Position numbers and translations under genes: made by a program
The notes under the pieces: model-generated
What the model was told of the DNA's origin: nothing
The model's database searches: none
The model's input: the letters and a program-made list of their open reading frames with translations, nothing else
Shown here: positions 50,701 to 60,287 of the stretch, one piece after another
Layout of the letters: every line of letters begins with the position of its first letter
Position numbering within the stretch: position 1 is the first letter of the stretch
Assembly: GCA_022578605.1 (NCBI GenBank)
Contig: MU394081.1
Coordinates: 62,850 to 126,849 of the forward strand
From: Camillea tinctor
Lineage: Eukaryota > Ascomycota > Sordariomycetes > Xylariales > Xylariaceae
Direction: 5' to 3'
Length of the DNA: 64,000 nt

Positions 50701-53700
50701 CTTTTTTGGTACTGATGATGCCCGTGATGTCCGCGATCCGTGATGCTACTAGTAGCTCAGCCCCCCCTCCCCCGTGCCCTACCCTCGTGGGATCGGTACA
50801 ATTACATCATCGTGCCTTACCCTTGTGACCTAAACCTACTTAAATAGGTATCTTGGGTAGATAGGTAGCTCAGATTTAGCGCGCGCTTGATCGGATTCCT
50901 TACATATATGGTTTTGTACGCTGGTATGTATGAGTTAGGTAACCCGGTGTAGGGGGGTGAGGTAGATTTACCGGGTTAGCTTGTTAAAGGGGGGAAGAGA
51001 AAGCTAGGTGAATAAAACGCACATACTTCACGCTAGGTACTTACCTAGGCCAGGTACCTGTGTGGTATGTTAAGTCTTTATTTTAGTTTTTTATATATAT
51101 ATGCTTTGGGTAGCTACCTAGGGATCGGTGGGATCAGATAGTTATGTGGAGGGAGGCGAGATGAGATGAAATGGACTGAACTTGCGCAAAGGAAAGTTTC
51201 CTTACACTTAGATCTACAGGGAAAAGGGAACTAAGAGGAAGAAGTAAGGAATATCCTAACTACATAGACATGTTGTCTATGTACTTAGTTTGATGTGAAT
51301 TAAAAAAAAGAACTTGGGAGTTTGTACCTAGCATATAAGTGAGGGAGGGAGGAAAGAGGCTGGGGTTTCCGGTTTATTTTCGTTTTAGTATTCAAGAACT
51401 CTTTCGGGGTCTGGCTTTAGTTTGCCTTTCCCTTCCTCCCGGGAATTATAGGACTCTGTCATACCCATAGGACCAAATGGATAATGTAGACAATGTTTGG
51501 TCGATGAGTAATTATAAAGTATGTAGGTGGTCCGTTAGACAGTAGGAGGTTTAATCAATTAGTTGATTGGTCGGTTGGTTGAGTCTTTTCTATAACTTTT
51601 GTGCTCAGGAGTGGGGGTTGAGAGAAAGGCAATTGGCGGCCCGGGAAATAGGGGAGGGGAATACATGGGGACAGGAGAGTTCTGAGTTGTGTGAAGTGAA
51701 TCATATCATGTGAATAGGCCATGTTGGGTTAGACGATGAATTGATTCACCATTCAACCATCACCGTCGAAGTACATAGGTTACGTACATACATATATGAC
51801 CTACATCAATCCTAACCTCCTATAGGCATTTCTACCCGTTGACTCGCCTTACCGGCCGGATAGATATCACCAAGCTAGAATGTGTAGCGCACGTTTCTCT
51901 TTATTATTATTCTTGTCTGCGTGTCTCAATTAATTATTGACTCGAACACCTTTTCGTTTGGCAGCAGCAGTAATGGTGGTGGTCGATCAGTCTCCTCCTT
52001 AACGTCGTCTGAGTTCCGATGACCATGTTGAAGAGACTGCTACGTGCGTGTAAAGTGGAGAGAGGTGAGACACCCCCTTGGTGACATCCGCAGAGCCTTG
52101 TATTCCGGATCGCCTTCTCTCTCACTTCCTACGTACCTTGATGAACTGCGAGTCGGGCTGTGTGGCGCGCGACACGAGGCGTCGACTAGGCAAGCAGGCA
52201 GTACCCCAAAGCACAACTCACGACGTTAGTGGCAGCGAACCAGTTCCTCTGCTTTACTGTCTCTCTCCCTATTTATCTATCCTTGCATTCCCTTTTTTCC
52301 TTTTTTCTCTCCTGTAACCATTATACAGGTCACCAACCAACTGGAACCATCTGTTTCCCTTCCCTGCTTACCAGTCTTGTCGAAGGAAAGACAACCCCCT
52401 CCCTTCCCTGATATCTAATAACATAGGTATACATTGAAGGAATCTACGAATGTTTCAGTATACCCTGGGTCAGAAAGATCGGCACACATGTCTCGCCTCG
52501 ACAGCATGTAGAGGTGTAAGCAAATAGGTCGGCTACCGACGTGAAAGACGTCGGTCAACAAGATTACGATAGGAGAGATATTAGAGTGAAGAAAAAAGAC
52601 GCAAAAAAATTACTGGTCAGATTTGAGAGCTTTTTTCTATTTTAAATTTTGCCTCTGTTAGTAAATATTCAGCGGAGAGCAGTCAAAATTTCTCCTTTTT
52701 TTACACTTACCCCTTTCTTATACATTAATCCGTAGTACAGCAAACAAATAAATAAATAGGTACCTAGGTATATAATCGAATATAGCATAATATAAGCCAG
52801 AACAGGATGGCCCTGAACGTATAATCCCGCAATTATACATAGTTACATACATAGCTACAGGTTACATTACTTACATGTGAGGCAAAGCCCCCTCTCCCCG
52901 AACGATTGTGCTTCATCGTGTCTTACGCTTCCATCGAATCGAATCTTGGGCAAAACATGTGCGTCAGGTAGGACAGTCTATTGGTCCCTGCTTTTTCACT
53001 CACAAAGAGGATGTATATCGGAGAAAAAAAAAGAGAACTCCAAGACTTCTCGAGTTATAGAGTTCCAGTTGCAGTTCCAGGCCTTTCTTTTTGGTGTGTC
53101 TCAATTAGATGACGGACAAACGGCATTGACAATTCTACCACTACCCATCCGGTTTCTCCGCTCGGTGAAACAATAAAAAGAACGATATCGTACGAAGGCT
53201 TTGGGATCGACTCCTGCTCCTCGTGGTTCTACAATATCTGAGACTAAGTAAATCACCTGGGTTCACTTATCATACCTTACACAAAAAGGGGTATGGGGAA
53301 GGAGGACGTAGACCGGTGAATGAGTATAAAGAGAGAAAGAGGGCACGTGAATCGAATAATTTAGCTAATGCAGTGTAAATATTCTAAAGACAATGCATAT
53401 TGAAATATTTGGTCTAGGTTATACGGCTGCGATGTTCTCAAGCTTCCCTAGCCTGTAGAAACCACATACCCGTCTTCTCTTTCAGTTGTACAAGCTGGCA
53501 TGGAAAAACTGCCCATATCGGCCTACCATCGTCCCATATAATGTGTATCGATCTATTCAGAAAGTATCATGCGATGTGAGACACTGTATCACGATGTAAG
53601 CCCTAGATGACGGAAATGTATTCGTTGTTGCGTGAAGAACTAGGCTATCTAGGTGGCCGCGCAAAGCAGCATGATCTGTTTATATGCAAACAACTCCTTC

Positions 53701-55383
53701 GTGTCTGCTTTCTAAGCTAAGCTTAAGTCCTTACACATCGTATGGAAGATGGGTTGAGAGACCTGTGACTCCATGATGTCTAGTCACTATGGTTAAAAAG
53801 ATATTTCTTATAACCCATGTGTATAGATCTCTAACCTTCAAGCTACACTCCCCATTTCACACAGCAACCAGCTTCTAAATGATCCCATGATATCGAATGG
53901 TTGGCGGATAAGAAAAACGAGACAGGAAAGGAGAAAGGCAACAATATATACGTAAATCCGTCCGCGATGTGTTGTTGCTAGAGAGTTATTTGCTCTGTAC
54001 TGTTCTCCTGGAAAATAGGAGAGTAAAATGAATCGTATAACCTACTATATAGCTACTCTCTCCAAAAACTTTGTACATATATCCTCGTCTCCATAAAACA
54101 TTGTAGACCGAAATGTAACAGGACCATAACCACGGTATTCCTTGACGGAAATCAAATCGCATTATCAAGCATGAACTCCTATCTTCCCCCGGTTCCCTAA
54201 CCCCCGCAAACCCAACCAGTCATACCTTTCTTTCCTCAACTGTGACTACTGAAGAGCTGAACTTAGCCTAGAAAACAGAACGAAGAAGTTTGTTTGTATG
54301 TAAACAAGCCGCGCTCATCTACGAAGCCACTTAGGTAATTGGTTGCGCAACAATAACAATAACGTATGCCTTATTCTTGGGACTCGTATCGTAATAGCGA
54401 CAAAAATATAAGGCAAAAAACTAGTTTGGTATCTAATGAGATGGTTTATTTTACATATTCTCTCATTCTTTGAATATTTTAAGATCTGAAAAGGAAGTCT
54501 TTCGTACCATACCACGCGCAATCTATGAAATGGGCAGGTTTTCATCACCCTCACTCTATTATTAAAACCAGGTATAATCGTAATATCTAGTTATTTTCAA
54601 AAGCTGTTCCCTGATTTTGAGCGAGTGGAAAACGAACCAGTGAAACGGAGGTGATCGAAAAGGTTTCTATAGCATGTCTATGAAGGTTTGTAATTATTGG
54701 AAATAAAGTCCAAGCCGTGCGTAACTGGCTGGCTGCCGTGATCTTAGGAGGAGGCAGCAGGAATCATGAGAGCCACTAAACCTAGAGAGCCGTAAGGGCC
54801 TTGGATACACGAGATCCTTAAAGTTGGGATATGGGGTTACCTTACTATACGGTCCTATACTACCTACCATGTACATATATATCATGGCTTCTGGCCACCT
54901 ACTAGACTCTCTCCTAGACTAATACATTTCATCCTATTGCCTCACATTCGTCTCATGCCAACACCGAACACGCGTAGTTCCACTGCCCCTAAAAGGTAAT
55001 AGATATATCACATATAGCAGAGGGTCCTACAATGGGGGCTCATGGGACGTATGCACTAACTTCAAAAGCGTTTAACTGCATTTTCACCATTAATAAGTTG
55101 ATTTGCTTTAATTATGATCACATACACTACAACTCCTGGGGCAACAGAATAGTTGTCAGGGGTTAGAAAGGAACAAAGAAGAGATACTTGTATATAGATA
55201 ACAGTGACATCCATAGTTGTAGTCAGTTCCTCGCACAACAACGCATTGATCACCTAAGCACTTGCTTGGTCCTTCGTGACAATAGTCAACCTCTTTTGCA
55301 GTCACCTGAAGAGCATTTTTGATTCAAACTCCTTACCCATGAGCATCCACCGTGGAAACTGGCATGTGCTCGACCCCCACCGT
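41800..55383. other. 13.6-kb gene desert
   Basis: No supported gene. The first 1.5 kb is the SAT4-like promoter, with homopolymer-rich and CT-rich DNA (42400-42720). Beyond it are A/T-rich spacers, ATGT/TACA repeats (44400-44580), microsatellites (TTTC at 44580-44600; AT at 50073-50086) and several TACCTAGG motifs (near 45293, 45569, 51050, 52758). More balanced composition with longer but unremarkable frames occurs at 46900-48900. No tRNA, rRNA, terminal repeat pair or reverse-transcriptase-like frame was recognised. Confidence 0.5.
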
Positions 55384-56589
55384 TTAGAGAACCCTTGAGC
55401 CTTCATTATCTCCATAACTCGACATGTGAATCGTATTTTGGCTCTCAACGTTCGTCGTCGCCCCACTATGGAGGAGCCAATTGTCGTTCACTTCAACATA
55501 GCCGGCTATGTTCCCTATGCTCTTGTTTCTGTGGACATGTTCTCTCCCTGTTCGCGGTCTGTTGGGATCAAGCATGCCTTTGGCTGAATTTGGCTGACTG
55601 CTGTCGTTTCGGTTGCCTCTTAGGACTGATTGGAGGTTCTTGAATATACGTGATTCCATAACGTGGAGGCGCATGAAACTAGAAAAGGCAATGGTTGAGC
55701 AAACAATAAGTGCCACGTCCATCTCAACAAGACTGGTGACTGTGTTAGTATATTTTGGTGGGCTTGGGCTTGAAGATAACAAAAAACGTCGAAGATGGAG
55801 CGCATACTTGCAGATCATTAAAACACCTGTGTTATAAGTGGTATCGGGGCTGGGACCCTGAATCGACTTTACTCTATAAACGAGGGAGACCAAACTCGCA
55901 ACTACGCCCCTAGAGAAAACAATAAGTATACACTGTCAGAGATTTACTTGATAGAGAGTTATTTCTTACAGTAGGCCTATGAAGAATATTGCCATGAGTT
56001 GCATCTTTCTCTTCTTCGATAGTTTGAGTCGGTAGATGATAGGTAAGGGCAATATAAAAATGTACATGTCCAATAAGGTACCCACTGAACCTTGGGCAAC
56101 TGCCCAATAAAGTGGAAAGATAATCGTACCGACTACCTGTGCCATGAGTTCATCCCAGGTCTCACCAACGTGAGGAGCTGCAAAATATGAACTGAGGACT
56201 ATGCTTAACGCATATAGTACGAAGGTAACGGCTATACCGACCCATATCGCTATACGCATTGGGGGCGAAACGGTAAAGATCTGATAAAAGAGCATCAGAG
56301 TAGCCGTTTTGGCGAAGAACAGGCTAAATATATTGAGAACCTGCCAGACGTAGGACACCTGGGTTTGGTTTGGAGTTATGTCAGTAATTTGAGAAAATCC
56401 GGTGATACACTACAATCTTACCAGCTCAAATTGGCCGGTAAACGGGCGGGGAGGAAAGTTCCATACGTGCCGGAAGTAGTGGGGGACGGAAGTTGAAAGT
56501 TAGCTAGTTGAGTACAAAATCTGGATGCGGTTGGATAGCGTACAGACAATGACCACCACGGCTTGAGCGACGTCCAATAGAATGGCCAT
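55384..56589 (-). pseudogene. fungal rhodopsin-like (PTH11-type) membrane protein gene, broken at its 5' end
   Basis: The downstream exons on the minus strand fit well: 56358-55970, 55909-55827 and 55739-55384, giving about 275 aa in one frame. They contain membrane segments (SYVWQVLNIFSLFFAKTATLMLFYQIF, then WVGIAVTFVLYALSIVL, then two more) and YNTVTSLVEMDVALIVCS, a conserved block of the fungal rhodopsin-domain family (integral membrane proteins with up to seven helices). Just upstream, to 56422, is HYFRHVWNFPP, another family hallmark. In the same frame a hydrophobic segment starts at ATG 56589 but is cut off by TAA at 56502-56500, with no AG acceptor between the stop and HYFRHVW. The first helices are missing, so this is probably a pseudogene. 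A sequence error or an unseen start remains possible. Confidence 0.6.
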
Positions 56590-57263
56590 AAGCACAAATA
56601 CTGAATGAAATATTTCTATTAACTTTTATTCCATCAATACGTTGACAGCTTGGTTCAAGGTCGAACTTGGGAATTTTACTGTGAAATTCTACACGTACAA
56701 AAAAAACAAGAACAAAAAGAAAACACAGACCCAATTATCGAAGGATGGAAAGATAGTCATATTAGATAATCGTAGTAAGGAGCCCGATGATTCACACTTA
56801 TGGGTTTGATATTGACCATATATATATATTCCTGAGTCTTTGCGATTGATGAGCTATAGACTAAGATTGTGTACTTCAGCTCCTAGATGAGGCTTGCGAA
56901 CAGTTAGGCTTGTAAGGCTATGCCTCCTTCCCCCCTTAAGGCCTCCTTGACCACCAGTGTTCTTTCGGAAATTCCAAATATAGTTTGGATATGTTAACCA
57001 ACTCGTCCCACAGCCGTAAGACAGAACTTCAAGTTTGCCGACTTGAAGTCTTAAGTGGGGCTAAACTAGGAGCAGGTATGGATTAACTAACCAGTATAAA
57101 GATTTTTATTAAAAAAGGTGGTTAATATTAAAAGTTTTAATATTTTAATTATAATTACATATAAATATTCATATATAATTTTTATAATAACAACACGTAA
57201 GGGCTGTGATCGTGCAATACGTGCCACATGGTTAAATATGCTTCTTCATTACCTTTTCTGTGT
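56590..57263. other. A/T-rich spacer between rhodopsin-like remnant and P450
   Basis: 674 bp with no coding signal. Bases 57100-57200 are extremely A/T-rich and include an inverted repeat at 57124-57144 (10-bp arms AATATTAAAA/TTTTAATATT around one G) about 120 bp beyond the P450 stop codon. Confidence 0.6.
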
Positions 57264-58878
57264 TTAGCTTTCGCCATCATCAAGGTCTTCTGCCACGATG
57301 TTAATGCCCTGATCGCTATCTGAGAAGATGATACGCCACTTCTGATCGCTCTTGGGAGTTAACTCAACCTCAACATCATCCTTCGGAAGAGGACAAGCCC
57401 GGTCCATGACCATATTCTTTCCAGGCTCGACCCATTTCCCCCCGACAGGCCGCACATCAAATCGCACAAGCAACAAGGCCAACAGCGACAGGATCTCGGT
57501 GCTAGCAAAGTGTCGCCCTGGGCATAGAACATGGCCGCCACCGAACCCCCGGAAAGCCGCGGCAGGGTGTCGCGTGCTCCCGTCTTTCTTGGCCTTAAGG
57601 AATCGCTTGTGATTGAATTCACCGGCCGTAGGGCCCCATAGGGATTGATCAGAATGGATGACAGCATTCGGCATCAGAACAACACCACCCTTCTTGAGAA
57701 AGTACTTATTATCCACTAAGGTATCCTCTTGGATGATACGTGCAGCTATGCTTATCCCATGAAACCGCAATACCTCCTGCCATGTCGATACTAAGATAGG
57801 ACAAGCAGTTCTGACCTGGGCGAGGTCGATGGTACACACGCCATCCGGATCGGTTTGCACCAACTGAGCCACCTCGCTCCGGCAGTCCTCATATACGACG
57901 GGATCGGCTAGGATCTGCCAAGCAGCCCAGAAAGCGGTAGGAGCAGTATTGATAATGCCGGCAGCAACCTGACCCACTTCAGTGTGAGCTGTATCACTGA
58001 TGCTGAGGCCGAAAGCGAGGTTGTGTTTCTGCCGAAGCTGAACAAAAAGGGAGCCGTCCTCATGTCGGCTCTCCTGGAAATAGCGTTCAAATTCAGCCAC
58101 CATGACATCGCGGGCCTGCAAACTTCGCCTGGCAAAGATACTCGGCATAAAGTCCATCAACATGGTCAGGATACCGGCCTCGTACTCAAACCACGCCTTC
58201 TCGTTCCCTCCATGGCGAAATGGGTTATGAGGCCCATACATCGCGTGTGTGGTAGCCGCGAAAATCTCATGCTGAACCCACGCAAATAACTTGACCGTGG
58301 CACAGCCCTGTGCGGCCAGTCTGTCGAACGTCGCCGCGAACTTACTAACCGCCTCCCTATTCAGAGCATCCAGGCCACGGCCAGGTGACACAGCCGGGGC
58401 AGAAGCCCTAGGAAAGCTCCGCAGGTACCCGTCTTCGGTCAGCTTCTTCTCGCCGGCGATCTTGTCCATGCCGTCCTTGCTCACGGCCATGGCCTTATCG
58501 CAGGCCCGAGCCTGGATCGGAGAAAAAGCAACTGTTGAGATATGGCGGTCGATGCGCTGAATCATAGAAAGAGAGTTGACAACGTAAAGAGGCGGCCCAG
58601 GCACACGTAGCGTGTATATGGGAAGGCCATGTTCGTCTCTAAAGAAGCTATCAGAACTCGGTCCCGGCCATCTAGGTTGAATAAAGAAGCATAACCTACC
58701 TCATCCGTATGTAGTAGCGCCCCTTCTCGTAGAGCATGCCAATGAGAGGGCTGATGAACGGAATCTTGCCGATGATTTGTTTTGGCTCTCTTGGATCATG
58801 TGTAAGGGAGGCCAAAGCTCGCAGGAAAACATACGCGGCTGCGATGCCGGCTACCGACAAAACGATGATTGATGGCAT
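57264..58878 (-). CDS. cytochrome P450 (CYP7/CYP8-like group)
   Basis: Membrane-anchored haem-thiolate enzyme. Exons on the minus strand: 58878-58700 and 58638-57264 (517 aa; intron 61 nt). Residues 4-28 are a hydrophobic signal anchor for the endoplasmic reticulum. The K-helix ExxR is EVLR (348-351). The haem loop is FGGGHVLCPGRHFAS with Cys at about 432, a complete FxxGxxxCxG-type motif. The I-helix reads AAGIINTAPTAFW, with Asn where most monooxygenases have Asp/Glu before Thr. The NTxP-FW pattern resembles the CYP7/CYP8-like P450s, some of which isomerise rather than oxygenate. The substrate is unknown. The reading frame is intact, while both neighbours (rhodopsin-like and SDR) are decayed. 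Confidence 0.95.
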
Positions 58879-59227
58879 CTTCAATAGATATCGACGAGTT
58901 ACAGGTTTGCTAAGAACAGAGGAGGAAAGATAACTTCCCTCTACTTGGTGGTGAGGTGGAAAAAGAAGCAAAAGTTACCTAAGGGATGGTCACACTCAAG
59001 AAGGCCGACCTCTTGTGAAGGGGGGTAGGTCTTCATCTCCCTCCATGTTGGTAATCTACCTGTTGCCTGTTTACAGTTTTACCTGTTAGTTCATGTTGCA
59101 CGTAGCCTACCTGCCTACCTAAATATCATCTGGCATGTAACACGACTAATCTGACAAACACAACCAACATAACCAAGATCCCTATGCCTTACCTGCAAGA
59201 AAAAATCCCTACCTGTCCCCCTCGCTC

Positions 59228-59330
59228 TGATTAGTTAAACCCTTGCGCTTTGATTGGTCGGATCTTTGCGCTCTGATTGGTTGGGGTTTTGCGCTTTGAT
59301 TGGTTACTAAAAAGGTGCTTTTTATTGGTT
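59228..59330. promoter_or_regulatory. tandem CCAAT-box array upstream of the P450
   Basis: Five degenerate repeats of a unit like TTTGCGCTYTGATTGGTT. The ATTGG/ATTAG cores start at 59230 (ATTAG, variant), 59253, 59276, 59299 and 59324, so the spacing is 23, 23, 23 and 25 bp. ATTGG on + is CCAAT on -, the strand of the P450, whose ATG is 350-450 bp away. CCAAT is the binding site of the HAP/CBC complex in fungi. The repeats and spacing are seen; binding is inferred. Confidence 0.75.
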
Positions 59331-59425
59331 GCGGCACGACGCCAACCCACCTTTTTACTATGGTCGCCAACCCATCCCCTTAGCCACCCCTAGCCACATA
59401 CACCACCTATATGGCTAGGTCGGCG

Positions 59426-59825
59426 ATGAAATCTGGTTACAAAGCTCATCGCTGTGCTCATAGCGCGCGAGCTAGCGGAGCGATTCGATAAGGACAGCAA
59501 GCCACAGGTCATACTTAACGTTGTGAGTCCTGGATACTGTCAATCCGAGCTGAATCGCGAGCATCCCTGGCCATGGTATGTTGAAATTGTGATGAGGGTT
59601 GCTTTCAAGGCAATGGGACGGACGGCGGAGGTCGGATCACGCAACTACATATGGGCTGCATCTGCGGGACTGGAGACTTGTGGATCATATATTGAGCATT
59701 GTAATTCGGGAACCCCGGCAGCGATAGTTGGTAGTGAGGAGGGTAAGGCATTGCAGAAGAAGATATTCACAGAGCTCATCGAAGTTCTAGAGAAAATCTC
59801 CCCTGGGATTGTGCAAAATATTTAA
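59426..59825 (+). pseudogene. 5'-truncated short-chain dehydrogenase/reductase remnant
   Basis: An open frame from 59430 to the TAA at 59823-59825 encodes about 131 residues matching the C-terminal part of fungal SDRs: KLIAVLIARELAERF, then VVSPGYCQSELNR (the PG motif after the active site) and a SRNYIWAAS block. The N-terminal Rossmann half, with its glycine motif and catalytic Ser, is absent. The frame is preceded by TGA at 59427-59429. Four residues before the Lys of TKL, where the catalytic Tyr of YxxxK should be, stands Asn. A missing start, missing cofactor fold and lost Tyr argue for a pseudogene. It lies divergent from the P450. Confidence 0.75.
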
Positions 59826-60287
59826 TTAAAGGCGACAAGAAAACGATTCGTGTTGTTGTAAAGCCCTCATTTTCATATACGTACCTACGCAGACAGTATT
59901 TAAAATGGTTACGCCGATTGTCATAACGAGCTCAACGAGAGTTCAGGCAATTTAGGTACGATTAAAAATTGAATTGTTCTGTCCTCACTATCTATCCCCC
60001 TTTCTCGTCCCCGAGACAGGCCGAGCCTCAAATAGGTAGGTAGCCTAAAACGCCCGCTCGCAAAACAAAAAGCAATGGTATCTGTTATCCCCTTGATTTA
60101 TCGTGATCAGTATTAAGTATTCCCCCCCGTCTTCATGCATAGATTAGGTAGAGTAGTTTCCCACTTGACACCTGGCCCCCTTCCCCTTTTCTAGCCCCTT
60201 CTACTCCTCAAGGTTTGCCCAACCTTCGCAAAACTCCCCAAATCAAAATACGGTATACGAAAAGATATAATATCATAATATCCCCCT
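59826..60287. other. spacer between SDR remnant and CaMKK 3' end
   Basis: 462 bp, A/T- and C-run-rich, without coding signal. It presumably includes the CaMKK 3' UTR. Confidence 0.6.

Noticed and set aside
53190..53235. GGGATCGACTCC-type sequence resembling a tRNA T-arm
   Set aside because: No matching A-box, acceptor stem or anticodon arm could be paired upstream, so no tRNA is supported.
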